Shown: positions 11,815-22,200 of the stretch, one piece after another
How the letters are laid out: each line of letters begins with the position of its first letter
Numbering within the stretch: the stretch's first letter is position 1
Position numbers and translations under genes: made by a program
The notes under the pieces: generated by a model
What the model was told of the DNA's origin: nothing
The model's input: the letters and a program-made list of their open reading frames with translations, nothing else
Database searches by the model: none
From: Phascolarctos cinereus
Lineage: Eukaryota; Chordata; Mammalia; Diprotodontia; Phascolarctidae
Assembly (NCBI RefSeq): GCF_002099425.1
Contig: NW_018344057.1
Coordinates: forward strand, 7,592,001-7,656,000
Length of the DNA stretch: 64,000 nucleotides
Direction of reading: 5' to 3'

Positions 11815-12090
11815 AAATGACTGCCTATCGTTTTGAAGCTGGAAATGCAAGAGCTACTTACCCCACCACGGATCAGCGCAGAAGCTTTGAGCTACTCACT
11901 TTCTGACTCGGGCCAGTTGATTCTTCCTTAAGCAAAGTGATCCCCTCCTCTCCCAATGGCAATTATGAAACTAATGCTGAACTTAGTGTAGATATCCAAT
12001 AAACTTAGTTAAGAACTCTCGAGTTCAGGTCAAGAGATACACCAGCCTCAAGTCTCCCCAGGAACTGGGATTTCAGGCACCAAGCTTATT
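11815..12090 (-). pseudogene. 7SL RNA retrocopy, diverged
   Basis: Reversed, this follows the 7SL (SRP) RNA along nearly its whole length. The plus strand shows 'gaagctggaaatgc', 'cggatcagcgcagaag', 'gactcgggccagttgattc', 'cttccttaagcaaagtg', 'ctgaacttagtgtagatatcc' and 'ctccccaggaactgggatttcaggc'. 7SL is the scaffold of the signal recognition particle. Divergence is much higher than in a working gene, and T/A-rich sequence on the left (11776-11815) would be the decayed poly(A) tail. A related copy lies at 21926-22200. Confidence 0.75.
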
Positions 12091-12300
12091 ATCTCTTTAT
12101 TAAAACAGTGACATCTTGGAACCTAAAATAGTATTACTAAACACTAAAATCATTACTATTGATGCTGCTATTGCTATAATTATATATGCGTGTATGTATG
12201 TATGTATGTATGTATGTATTGTATAACTATAATTACCAATTGGTAGAGTGACTAGAAACCTATAGAACTCTGTGCTTTCAGGTATGATTAGTCACATTAT
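12091..12300. repeat. A/T-rich sequence with (GTAT)n microsatellite
   Basis: 12188-12221 is a run of GTAT units. Surrounding sequence is A/T-rich, with no gene. Confidence 0.8.
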
Positions 12301-12515
12301 AGATAAGTAATTATGAAGAACCAGAATAAAAACCTTGTCGTTAATAAAATGAATGAGCAGAAAAGGACATGGACTTTTACCTGGTTAAGAAGGAGAGATA
12401 ACCAATGGGAAGCTTGCATGGCTCAGTGGCATCCACCCAATGTCAAGAGAAAGCAAAAAAGCTCACAGTGCCTTGAAGAGACCTCAGTAGAGAACTTTTT
12501 AAGATAGGACTGAGA
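12300..12515 (+). mobile_element. Possible RTE C-terminal fragment
   Basis: An open frame reads 'LRRRDNQWEACMAQWHPPNV' followed by 'KRKQKS', which resembles the RTE C-terminal segment (D-N-R-W-T ... W-x-P-x-N-x-K-R). It is short and isolated, so the call is tentative. The RTE body at 3785-6240 is too far away to be the same insertion. Confidence 0.45.
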
Positions 12516-12636
12516 GCTCCACAAAATGGGTAGTCATGAATCATTTACAATCTGCATCAATGAAGGCATCCTCATATTGATGAAATCAGATACATTTGAG
12601 TTATAATTGTTGTGTGTGTATAATTGCAAGTTATTA

Positions 12637-12765
12637 AGAATAAAAACAGCTTGCCTTTATATAACACTTTAAGGTATAAAATGCAACTACCTCACAATCA
12701 TCCTATAAGATGCATAGCGCAATTATAATTATTTCTATTTACAGGTTAGAAAATGTTGGTTTTGG
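12637..12765 (-). mobile_element. MIR3-type SINE fragment
   Basis: 'tgcctttatataacacttta', 'aatcatcctataagatgc' and 'attataattatttctattta' match the reversed MIR3 tail. The core is missing. Confidence 0.5.
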
Positions 12766-12769
12766 AGGG

Positions 12770-13285
12770 GAAGGTTAGCATTTAAAATTTTTTCTATTAA
12801 ATAATAATTATAACCTGTCCCTCCCACCACCTGGCAAAATTGAGCAAATTTAAAAATGAAAACTATAACTCACATTACGAGCATGCATGATCCAGCAAAA
12901 CAAATTCTCACATTGGTCATGTCTGAAAATGTATGTGTTTTTCTGCACTTTAAGTGCATCACCTCTCTGGCAGGAGGCGAGAAGCATTTTTCATCTGCAG
13001 GCTTTTGGACTCGTGGCTCATCATTGCAGTGATCAAAATCTTTCAAAGTTATTTTGCTCTGTAATGCTGTCGTTGTATAAATTGCACTCTTTGTCCTCAC
13101 TTTACTCTGCAACAGTTTATAGAAAATTTCCCAGTTTCCTTTGAAATCATACATTTAATCATCTCTTACAGCATAAAAATATTCCATTGTATTCACATAC
13201 CACAATTTGTTCAACCATTCTCTAATAAAAGTACACACACATAATTTCTAATATTTGGCTATCATGAAGAAAACTGCTGCATAAA
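12770..13285 (-). mobile_element. L1 LINE 3' end, 5' truncated
   Basis: Read in reverse it gives an L1 3' UTR ('cacctctctggcaggaggcg', 'catttttcatctgcaggc') and then the end of ORF2 ('cccagtttcctttgaaatca', 'tcttacagcataaaaatattccattgtattcacatacc', 'caatttgttcaaccattct'). The 3' UTR differs from the L1s at 36490, 41500 and 51737, so this is another, probably older, L1 subfamily. Confidence 0.7.
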
Positions 13286-13530
13286 TGTTGTTGTTGTTCA
13301 GTCATTTTCAGTCATATCTGAGTCTTCATGACCCCATTTGGCAAAGATACTGGAGCGGTTTGCCATTTTATTCTTTAGTTGTTTTACAGATTGCGAACTG
13401 AGGCAAACAGAGTTAAATGACTTGCCCTGGATCACAAAGCTAGTAAGAGTCTGAGGCCAGATTTGAACTCAGGGAGATGAGTCTTCCTAACTTCAGGCCC
13501 AGCACTCCATCCACTGTGCCACCTAGGTGC
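13286..13530 (-). mobile_element. CORE-SINE (Mar-1/Opo-1 type)
   Basis: Full-length reversed copy: 'gttgttgttgttcagtcatt', 'gaccccatttggcaaagatac', 'gaggcaaacagagttaaatgac', 'cactccatccactgtgccacctagg'. Confidence 0.8.
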
Positions 13531-13639
13531 AAGTAGAGGAGCCAGGGGCACACCTGTTCCACTTGGAAAAATGATGAGACAGAGGAAGGAGGGAAACCTA
13601 GCTTAATACGCAAATATTAACACCAGGAGAAGACCAGAA

Positions 13640-13856
13640 AGATAGAGCTACCAAAGCACTTGATAAATAGTTTTTTTTCCTTAACAGCAACCTGAGAAGT
13701 GCTATTATTATCATCATCTTACAAATGAGGAAAGTGATACAAGTAGATTAAGTGACTTGCCAGGATCACACTATAGTAAGCGTCTGATACTGGACTGGAA
13801 CTCAGGTTTTCTTGATTGCAAGTCTAATACTCTATCTACCGTACCACCTACCTGCC
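13640..13856 (-). mobile_element. MIR3-type CORE-SINE
   Basis: 'aaagcacttgataaat', 'acaaatgaggaaagtgatac', 'aagtgacttgccaggatcac', ending 'taccgtaccacctacctgcc'. Confidence 0.7.
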
Positions 13857-15479
13857 TTGGAATGCCCCAAAGAAATTGCTTAGATCAACAAGGCAAATCC
13901 CCCTCCATCAATGGAGTATCAGCTCTAACTGGAACCAATTTCAGACTACTAAAAATACTAAGAATAATTCAAACGCAAGCTAGGACTCTGTATCTACATG
14001 TTTTGACCATGTGTGTAGCCTGTGGAGAGACAAATAGGAGGAGAAAACTAAGTGGTAAGAGTTTAAATATCATGAGAGCGCTGATCCTTCAACCTCTGTA
14101 ATAGATCCAGAGAACTTTGACTTAGAGGATTCTCCAGTACCAAGGGAATAGAAAAGGCTCATTGAGTAAGAAACTCAACAACATTGACATGTTGTCAATG
14201 CATGAGTGGGATGTCGGAATGTGCCCAAAAATCAACTCGCAATATCCAGCTCATTAACTGTCGACCATTCCAGGCATTATCTGGAAAAATTTCTTATAAC
14301 CATAAGAACCAAAGTGGATAAGTACACCACGCCAAGAGCTCAAGATGTATTGGATTATTTAGTAGGCAGCCACTGATTCTCAATATTGGGTTGTGCAGTG
14401 GTTATGACCAGATTACTATGGTAGAAAAGGATAAGGAGACTACTCTCATCTGTCCACCTAAATTTGTCACCAGTTTGATCTTATGCCCCAGGGCATTTCA
14501 GGGACATCTACCACTTTTTAAAGACTGATTAAAAAACAGTTCAAGACATGAACTACTGGTGGATATTGGTGTGTCCCAATGACAACACTGTCTTTGGGAA
14601 GATTCTGGAAGAACATGAATAGAGTCTAATAAAAACATTGCATTGGCTAAAGAACAATGGCCCAACATTTTCACTTAAGTGCTAATTGCGTAGCTCCTCT
14701 CTCATTTGAAATCACAGAGTATCTCAACAAGGCGTGAGCATTGACCCAGAGAAGATAGATATACATACTCCTGACTTGGCCAATTACAAAGATCTTTTGA
14801 GACCTAAAGACTTTTCTAAGATTCCACAATCATTATCAAAAATTTCTTAGAAACTGTGCTGCTATTACTAAGCCACTGAATGACCTCACTTAAGCATATA
14901 TCTTTGAAGAGAAACAGAAGCAAAAGGGAGAATTCAGAGTAGATCTTTGAAGATCAGTGGATTGATAGATGTGAACAAGTTTTCAAAGATTTGGTCAGTT
15001 TCTTTATGTATACACCAGTTATGGCCTATACCAGACCAAACAAGCCTTTCATCCTGAATACAAATGCCAGCTTGCCGAGCTCAAGCAGACTTACAGAAAC
15101 CATCTTCATTTTCCAAGGGAGGTCTGAATGAAAGTGAAACTCAAAAACCTATACACAAACTGAAATTCTTGGTTTTAATGTAGGTTGGAACTGAGAAATT
15201 CAGACTTTATGTTGGGGAGGAATTGCAAGTGTGAATTGACAGCAACACACTGAGGTATGTTCTGAGCAGTGCCAAGTGAGCTGCTGTTTGCCAGAGGTGG
15301 GTAGAAGTACTTTCCAACCATGAATTTAACATACATTCACTAATGTGGATACAAATATTCTACCCAGAAGGCCAGGTGACATTGAATTTATATAATACCT
15401 AAAGAAGAATCGAAAGCTATAGGTAACACCCAAAGACCTGAATCACATGCGATGGGAGTGCAAATGAAAGTTTGTAGTT

Positions 15480-16430
15480 TCTACCAAATACTATACCAGC
15501 AGCATATATGTAGCACCCACTTTCCTTCCCCATCTGTGCACTCACAGGTTGGATCTGTGAGTCAGATGGTGACTAACTATTATTTATTCCCTTCAGGTTT
15601 CTAGGGTAAACCTGAGCTGTGACTTCTAATATTCCTTCACCGGTATGTACCTATTATTAACCAATTTGTTAGCTTTTAGGAAAGGGATTTATTTAGAAGG
15701 TTATAGAAAGAACAGTTGATACAAAAGACACACTTTCTCCTTGAACACACATGATCTTTGGGGAGAGGGGACTTAAGACTTAAAATACAAAGAGAGTGAG
15801 GTATATTATAGGGTACACATGTGGCAAAGGGCTACCTCACAAGTCCTGACACAGGGAGTCCTTTTCCCTTTAGGTGTAGCTCCTTTGCTGGTCTGTGAGG
15901 ATCAGTGCTTTCTAGGGTCCACAGCTGGTGCTCCATTATGATCCCCAAAACCACTGCCATCCTCAGGTGACTTCCTTTCCATATCTGTCTGTAGACGCTT
16001 CCTCTCTCATCAGTCATTACTGCTTGGGTCGCCAATGTTACTATCTCCACTGGGCTCTGATATTGGACCCAAGAGCCAACTGGACCTCTCATGGGGCTTC
16101 TGAATCTTCCAAATGCAAAAGTTGATGCAGCAGTCAGGTATAGGATTGCATGTTCATGCTACCACTACTACCACCACTCCCCAATCCAAAGCTCATAGCA
16201 TTTCTTGCCTCACTTACCACAAGGAAAGAAAAGAATGAGTGATCAGTGGACTATCTCTTTTCTATGCACATTAATTTCCAGCACAGCACCTCCACAATCA
16301 CCAGCTCTTCTAGTTCTACAGCCATTTAGAAGACTTTTAATTATAATACAGTACCAGGTTCTCAGTTACACATGGTTGGAAACAGGCTTCCAAAGTTCTA
16401 CATGTTGGGATTGGAGCCAGAGGGCTACGT
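15480..16430. other. Inserted sequence inside the gypsy relic, unclassified
   Basis: Between RNase H and integrase the gypsy match stops. This block does not resemble the element. It begins around 'tgtagcacccactttccttc' (15509), contains pyrimidine-rich stretches (15840-16100) and runs into the hexamer array; unmatched sequence continues on the other side from 17121 to about 17340. It could be an LTR-type or other insertion grown by the microsatellite, but I found no clear end repeats or target duplication. Confidence 0.4.
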
Positions 16431-17120
16431 GTATATCTATATATCTATATCTGTATCTATATCTATATCTATATCTATATCTATATCTATATCTATATCT
16501 ATATCTGTATCTGTATCTGTATCTGTATCTGTATCTGTATCTATATATCTATATCTGTATCTGTATCTGTATCTATCTATATCTATATCTATATCTGTAT
16601 CTGTATCTGTATCTGTATCTGTATCTGTATCTGTATCTATATCTATATCTATATCAATATCTGTATCTGTATCTGTATCTGTATCTATATCTATATCTGT
16701 GTCTGTATCTGTATCCGTATCTATATCTATATCTGTATCCGTATCCGTATCCGTATCCGTATCCATATCTGTATCTGTATCCGTATCTGTATCTATATCT
16801 GTATCCGTATCTATATCTGTATCCGTATCCGTATCTGTATCCGTATCTATCCGTATCCGTATCCGTATCCGTATCCGTATCTGTATCTGTATCCGTATCG
16901 TATCTGTATCCGTATCCGTATCTGTATCCGTATCCGTATCTGTATCCGTATCTATATCTATATCTATATCCGTATCTATATCTGTATCCATATCTATATC
17001 TATATCCGTATCTATATCCGTATCTATATCCATATCTCTATCTCTATCTCTATCTCTATCTCTATCTCTATCTCTATCTCTATCTCTATCTCTATCTCTA
17101 TCTCTATCTCTATCTGTATC
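16431..17120. repeat. 690-bp hexanucleotide array (TATCTA/TATCTG/TATCCG/TATCTC)
   Basis: About 115 units of a 6-bp repeat. Variants are blocky: TATCTA and TATCTG dominate to 16680, TATCCG units are mixed in from about 16710 to 17010, and TATCTC is nearly pure from 17034 to 17113. Long open frames on both strands (dipeptide runs YL/SV/SI on plus, DT/DI on minus) follow from the hexamer lacking stops in those frames and are not genes. Confidence 0.97.
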
Positions 17121-18640
17121 TAACACCAGGAAGTTGAATTCCAAGCATGTTCTAAGCCCTCACTGGCCAGTCCCCTCCTTACACATGTAAACCTTGATTC
17201 GTTGGATCTACCTTCAGTCCTTTGAAGGCATATTCATGTTGAGATAATGACAGAAACTGGAGGTATACAATGGAATACAACCGGACTGTTGTAGAACCCA
17301 CATACGATACTATAAAACAGGTGATGTTACACAGCTATGGATATGAAAACTTCAAGTAATGACTTTGGACACACGGGTCAAGGCAGGAGCCTGTCTCCAG
17401 TAAGAAACATTTTATTGGCCTGAGATAAATACAATGTCTCCAAGAAGTATGAGCCTTGAGCTCAGGTGTGCAAAGAAAAAGTACTGCCAGTTCATGCTAC
17501 ATATTTGGAGAACGTGAAGTGCTAAGAACTTGGAAGTTTGTCTGCATTGACTTTCTATCTTTGGAAGGAAATAGCAGAAATATAAGCCATATATTAGTAG
17601 TGGCTGACCACTTCACAAAGTAAGCATAATCACATCTGTCCAGGAATCAAAAATTTTCCACAATTACTAAAGTATCATGGGAGAAATATTTCTCAGAACT
17701 TTCGACCAGGATCCATTCCAAACAAGACAGAGACTTTGAAAGCACACTGCTCAAAGGGTGTTTATTTTGGCTAGCATCATGAAGCCTCTTTACTCTTTAC
17801 GTGAAACACTTTACTACACCATCTGAACACTTCAGTTACACAATGTTGAACACGTTGTCTTCTCTGAGGCCAGAAGGAAATCTCAGTGGAACCAGCGTGT
17901 AGCTCTTTTAGTACAAATGTACAATTCCACAAGAAAAGATGCCATTGGCTTTGCACCCTACCTACTGATTTTTGAGTGTGAACCGTGACTTGTATTTTGG
18001 AGTCTCTGTGGATGGAGAAGCATCAGACACTCAGAACCAATAGCCTGAGGGAAAAAGCAAAGGAAGCTTACCATCTGGCTACAACTACAACTGATCCCAG
18101 AAGAAAACAAAAATAAATAAACGATAATATGTTCGAGTTCATCATCAAGACCTTCAATGATATGACAGAATTTTGCTAAGAAACCTTGGTCTTCATGGGA
18201 CACACAGGTTACTAGAATGGAAAATTCATCCAGTCCAAGTCACTGGGGGATTATGAAACCTGTTTGTTAACAAAATATCTCCAGAAACTGGCAGGACCCT
18301 GAAAAGAAAATCCACTACAACCATTTATTTCCATCCAATTACATTCCCTGAGGAGTAACTAGAAATTGATACTCGCCTCAGAGACTCTAAGCAAAAGAGA
18401 CCATCTGCCGGTCATGAAAAGACTACCCAACTCAGACAATGGCTCAGAAATGTACATCTCAAGAGGATTATACCACCAACACCAACACCACCCCAACAAA
18501 TGCGTTTGTTCAAATAATGGAAGAAGATTGAATTTGGGCAATACCTTTTCTACTTGGTACTTCAGATTGTTAGGATAAAGTCACACCCAACAGAGCACAG
18601 CTACACTGTGGTTGTGGACATACGTGCTCCAGGCTTCTCA

Positions 18641-19388
18641 ACTTCCTGGTCTCTTGGTGTGAGGGGTCCATAGGTGACTTCCCTTTAGCTTATGGCAAGC
18701 ATTTTCTAAAACTCCTGATCTTAATCTCTGAGGCCTAGACTGCTCTCAGTCATTATCCATGTAAGGGCTATTCACCTTGCTACCAAACAACTCTGGAGTT
18801 TAGGATTCCCCAGCCATTCAACTCCAAACCTCTTCCTTGTCCTATATAGATAAGTGGATGGGGAAAAACTACAGCAACTAAGCTAAACCCAATGGGCAAG
18901 ATATCTTTCTACCTCTCTGGCTAGAATTTCATATGCAGATACTAATGCAACACCTGAAAAGCTTTCACCAGTGTAAGCTCATTCTTTCACTAGTATTTAC
19001 TCTTTTTCTCTGAGAAACATCTTAGAATAAACTGACTTAGAAAAAAGATTCTAAACAAAGTTGAATTGCCTTATGTTGAGTTAAACAAAGGAAGGTGATT
19101 GCATTTTCGTAAGTTAAGAATAGCCTAAAGCTCATTTATTTTTTCTTTAGTTTTTCTTTGCTGATTTCCTGAGAAGTTGTATATTTTTAGCTTAGAATAG
19201 ATTATTTTAGCCAAGTGCTCCAGTGCATAGAATACTTGGGTTGTAGAGATGTTGTCAGATCAATAACCCAGGGCAAAAGGCACCATCTTTCTTCCTCTTG
19301 TGCTTTTCCATCCACCTTGGTTTTCTCTGTTAAATTTTTGATGGCTGGCAGAACATCCTGAAAGGGATGTAGTAGAAGGTGAAAAAAG
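18641..19388. other. No gene recognised; may include 3' flank of gypsy relic
   Basis: Moderately A/T-rich sequence. If the gypsy element had a 3' LTR it should fall here, but no TG...CA ends, polyadenylation context or duplicate sequence was found. The short antisense frames at 19200-19440 lack family likeness. Confidence 0.3.
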
Positions 19389-19389
19389 A

Positions 19390-19531
19390 TCATGAGAGGC
19401 TGCTAGAGTGCTAGACCTAGAGTTAGAAAAATCAGAGTTCAAATCCTGCCTCAGATACTGACTAGCTGGGTGATCCTGGGCAAGTCACTTAACTTAATGT
19501 CTGCCTCTCAGTATCCCCATTTACAGAATGA

Positions 19532-19564
<33 letters not shown>

Positions 19565-19622
19565 GCCTTCCTTCCAGGGTTATGGTGAAGAAAAATGAGA
19601 TAATATTTGTAAAGTGCTAAAT
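19390..19622 (+). mobile_element. MIR3-type CORE-SINE with (AAT)n
   Basis: Head 'gagaggctgctagagtgcta', core 'tgactagctgggtgatcctgggcaagtcacttaa', then 'cccatttacagaatgagaat' and an (AAT)n expansion at 19533-19563 in the middle. The tail is 'gagataatatttgtaaagtgc'. The microsatellite probably grew from a short AAT run in the SINE. Confidence 0.75.
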
Positions 19623-19720
19623 TTTAGAGCCCAAGGTCAAACAGGGATTAAATGGCAAAGCCAGAATGTGAATCCAGTTCTTCTGACTTCAACTCCAATG
19701 TTCCTTCCAAAACACCCAAA
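19623..19720 (-). mobile_element. MIR-like SINE fragment
   Basis: 'cccaaggtcaaacagggatt' and 'gtgaatccagttcttctgac' match a reversed MIR-type core and head, about 100 bp. Confidence 0.45.
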
Positions 19721-19977
19721 CTAAATTATAACACCTTGTTTTCCTTCTCATGGTCATAAGATTTCCACATAATCTGGTTCTCTCCTAAGGAAAGATTCTA
19801 TCGATACCAACTTATTTCCTAGGTTACTGTACTTCAGAATCAATTCCCTTATGGGGGAATTCAATAGCTTTTTTTGGTTAGATACTTATTTATCTAGGAG
19901 TCCACTGAGCTGGCCAAAGAGAATGGGCTTTGTCACACATAAAAGGTCCTGGGAAAAATATAATTGTTGCCTTTTTG

Positions 19978-19986
19978 TGAGTGTGT

Positions 19987-20033
<47 letters not shown>

Positions 20034-20115
20034 ACAGAGAGAGACAGAGAGGAGGAAGCAGAGGGAGCAAGGGTGAGAGAGAAGGTGAAAGAGAGCAGGG
20101 AGAGAGACAGAGAGA

Positions 20116-20160
<45 letters not shown>
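19978..20160. repeat. Compound microsatellite (GT)n-(GA)n-rich-(TA)n
   Basis: (GT)n at 19979-20030, an interrupted GAGA/purine stretch to 20116, then pure (TA)n at 20117-20157. Three different dinucleotide arrays sit end to end. Open frames over it are low-complexity. Confidence 0.95.
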
Positions 20161-20205
20161 AAGTCAATGGACATTGACTTACCACATGAAGAAACTATTT
20201 TAATA

Positions 20206-20462
20206 ATAGTAACAGATAACATTTATATAGCACTTTAAGGTTTACAAAGCACTTACTAAATATTATCTCATTTTATTCTCACAGCAACCCTGGGAGGCAG
20301 TTGCTATTAATACCACTCTTTGCAGGTGAGAAAACTGAAGCAGACAGAGAGAAGTTAAGTGACATGCTTAGGGTCACACAGCTACTTAGTGTCTAATGTC
20401 ACATTTGAATGCAGGTTTTCCTATTTCCAAGCCTAGTTCTCTATCCACCACATCATCTAGTT
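20206..20462 (-). mobile_element. MIR3/Ther-2-type CORE-SINE
   Basis: Nearly complete reversed copy: 'atttatatagcactttaagg', 'ttattctcacagcaaccctgggaggc', 'gttaagtgacatgcttaggg', and the head 'ctatccaccacatcatctag'. Confidence 0.8.
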
Positions 20463-20579
20463 TTAGACTGTGAGTCTTAGGCAAGATGAGATCTACTTTA
20501 GATTCCTCTATAGTCAGACCATTCCCTGAAAACTAGCTGGCTCTTTTGATAAGCTGAACTCTCTCTCTTAGACCATGTT

Positions 20580-20775
20580 GTCAATGACTCTTAAGTCATA
20601 CCTGGATTTAAATTTCCACTCTTGGAGATATTGTCTGGGTGACCATAAGAAAGTTACTTAGCCTCTGAGTGTCCTCAAGAAGCTCTGATACTGTAAATTG
20701 CAGAGCAGGTGTTAATCTGTGTTGGTACAGGGAGTTTGCTGTCTAGGACTTTGTTTGCCAATGATATCACAAGCC
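20580..20775 (+). mobile_element. CORE-SINE with alternative 3' tail
   Basis: Core remnants 'gggtgaccataagaaagtta' and 'cttagcctctgagtg', then the tail 'ttggtacagggagtttgct' and 'ccaatgatatcacaa'. It shares its tail type with 8565-8760. Confidence 0.55.
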
Positions 20776-20934
20776 TAATCCAACAAAGAAAACAAACTGT
20801 ATAGTTATTGCTGTTTCAGCCAAATAAATTTAGCTTTAGGATCACCTTAAAGAATTAAATTGTATCTCCAAAAGCAATTATTTGCTCCTAGAGGAAAATA
20901 ATGCTTTTTATCTCTGTGCCTCAGTTTTCCCATC

Positions 20935-21065
20935 CTTAAAATGGGAGAGATTGTAGATATAGAGCTAGAAGGGACCTTAGAGGCCATTTAACGAATGAGA
21001 AAAGGGAAGCCCAGCAGGCTAAGCAACTTGTTCAAAGTCACATAAGTAGTAAGCATCTGAGCCCC
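20935..21065 (-). mobile_element. MIR-like SINE fragment
   Basis: 'tatagagctagaagggacct', 'tagaggccatttaacgaatg', 'cttgttcaaagtcacataag'. This is a reversed MIR-type sequence with a decayed head. Confidence 0.5.
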
Positions 21066-21569
21066 AGCAACAGTTTCTTGGTATAAAACTGCATATCCTC
21101 TCTCATGTGGTTGCCACAGCAGTCAGGTGGTTGTACCTACTTTCAAACAGCTATCTTGTTTTCCCGAGTACCATGAGAGGTATAGATAACTTAGTCACTC
21201 TCTTTGTTGCAATTCTTGGAGTATGCTGGGAATTTCAGCATTAGAATTAAAAAGCTGGGTGAGGCTTCTACAGCCAAAGAGGAAAGCCTTGTTCCAAAAG
21301 GCACTTGGACCACTCAGGGGCACTAATAGAGTTTGCAGCATGCATACAGTTTATTAACCTGGTTCACCATTGGACACACTGCAATAGATAGAAGATCCAT
21401 TCAACAAAACAAATGAAACAGTAATTCCAGACAAGGTAATAGAAAGTAAAACAAAAACAAGCAAAAACTAGATAAGGTGTTTGTCTGGTACAATTGAATC
21501 AACAAAACTAAGAAAAATGTCAGGTCCTTTTAATATGATTTGTAGTAAACAAAGCTCGCCTCCTGTTTT
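21066..21569. other. No gene recognised
   Basis: About 500 bp of ordinary-looking sequence, A-rich towards its right end (21390-21480). No repeat or coding likeness seen. Confidence 0.35.
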
Positions 21570-21905
21570 CTCCTCTTCCTTTTCTTTCCTTCCTTCCTTC
21601 CTTCCTTCCTTCCTTCCTTCCTTCCTTCCTTCCTTCCTTCCTTCCTTCCTTCCCTTCCTTCCTTCCTTCCTTCCTTCCCTCCTTCCTTCCTTCCCTCCTT
21701 CCTTCCTTCTTTCCTTCCTTCCTTCCTTCCTTCCTTCCTTCCTTCCTTCCTTCCTTCCTTCCTTCCTTCCCTCCTTCCTCCCTTCCTTCCTTCCTCCTTC
21801 CCTCCTTCCTTCCTTCCTTCCTTCCTTCCTTTCTTCCTTCCTTCCTCCCCTCCTTTGCCTCCCCTTCCTTTCCCTATTATTTTCGCCTCTTTCCTTTGCT
21901 TTTCT
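21570..21905. repeat. (TTCC)n pyrimidine tract, about 330 bp
   Basis: TTCC units with TCCC and CTT variants, pyrimidine-only over most of its length. It lies directly beside the poly(T) (reverse poly(A)) end of the 7SL retrocopy at 21926, so it may have grown from that tail. All-frame open reading frames (FLPS / EGRK repeats) are artefacts. Confidence 0.95.
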
Positions 21906-21914
21906 ATCCTCTTC

Positions 21915-22200
21915 TTTTTTTTTTTCAACATTGTATCTCTCAATGTTGCCCAGGCTGGAAATACAAAGGTTATTCACAGGCCTGATCCCACCACTGATCA
22001 GCTCACTTAACCTGATCTGTTTCTAACCTGGGTCAATTCACTCCTCCTTAGGCAACCCTAGTATCCATCTGCTCTTGGGGACTCACTATGTTAAGGCCAA
22101 ACCCAGTCAGTTTACTTCGGAGTAGCTCAGAATTCCCAAGCTTGATCACCCCTCCAGCCTTAGCCTCCCCGAGAGCTAGGATTATAAATGTCCAGTGATA
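21915..22200 (-). pseudogene. 7SL RNA retrocopy, near full length
   Basis: The plus strand is the reverse of 7SL (SRP) RNA: 'caatgttgcccaggctggaa', 'gttattcacaggcctgatcc', 'caccactgatcagctcac', 'ctgtttctaacctgggtcaa', 'ttcactcctccttaggcaacc', 'cagccttagcctccccgagagctaggatt'. A T-run at 21915-21925 is the reversed poly(A) tail, as in an L1-mobilised copy. It is better preserved than the copy at 11815-12090 but too altered to be a working gene. Marsupials have no Alu or B1, so a retrocopy of the parent RNA is the simplest reading. Confidence 0.85.

Larger units (their letters stand above)
13860..18640 (+). mobile_element. Fossil Ty3/gypsy retrotransposon, pol region, interrupted
   Basis: Parts seen in order: the segment before RT ('HEWDVG', near 14201); RT ('LMPQGISG', near 14480) and the following GVSIDPEK-type motif near 14740; RNase H and its connection (about 15000-15440, 'EFLxLxxxxxEKFR'-like); then, after about 1.9 kb of inserted sequence, the integrase zinc domain ('GHTGQGRSLSPVRN', near 17375), integrase core ('VVADHFTK' near 17600; 'DRDFES' near 17730) and C-terminal part ('FAPYLL', near 17950; tail to about 18600). 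Gag and LTRs were not identified. It is heavily broken, with well over a dozen breaks, and non-functional. The sequence type is that of vertebrate gypsy elements and of the old mammalian MamGypsy relics, so it is probably older than most repeats here. Confidence 0.85.

Noticed and set aside
16205-17190. Open frames of 235-310 codons on both strands (YL, SV/SI and DT/DI dipeptide runs)
   Set aside because: They are the hexamer array read in different frames, with no unique domain.
19851-20222. Overlapping 99-110-codon frames with VCVC, YIYI and HTHT runs
   Set aside because: Produced by the GT/GA/TA compound microsatellite.
21468-22026. Open frames of 137-181 codons rich in EGRK or FLPS
   Set aside because: Translations of the (TTCC)n tract and its complement.
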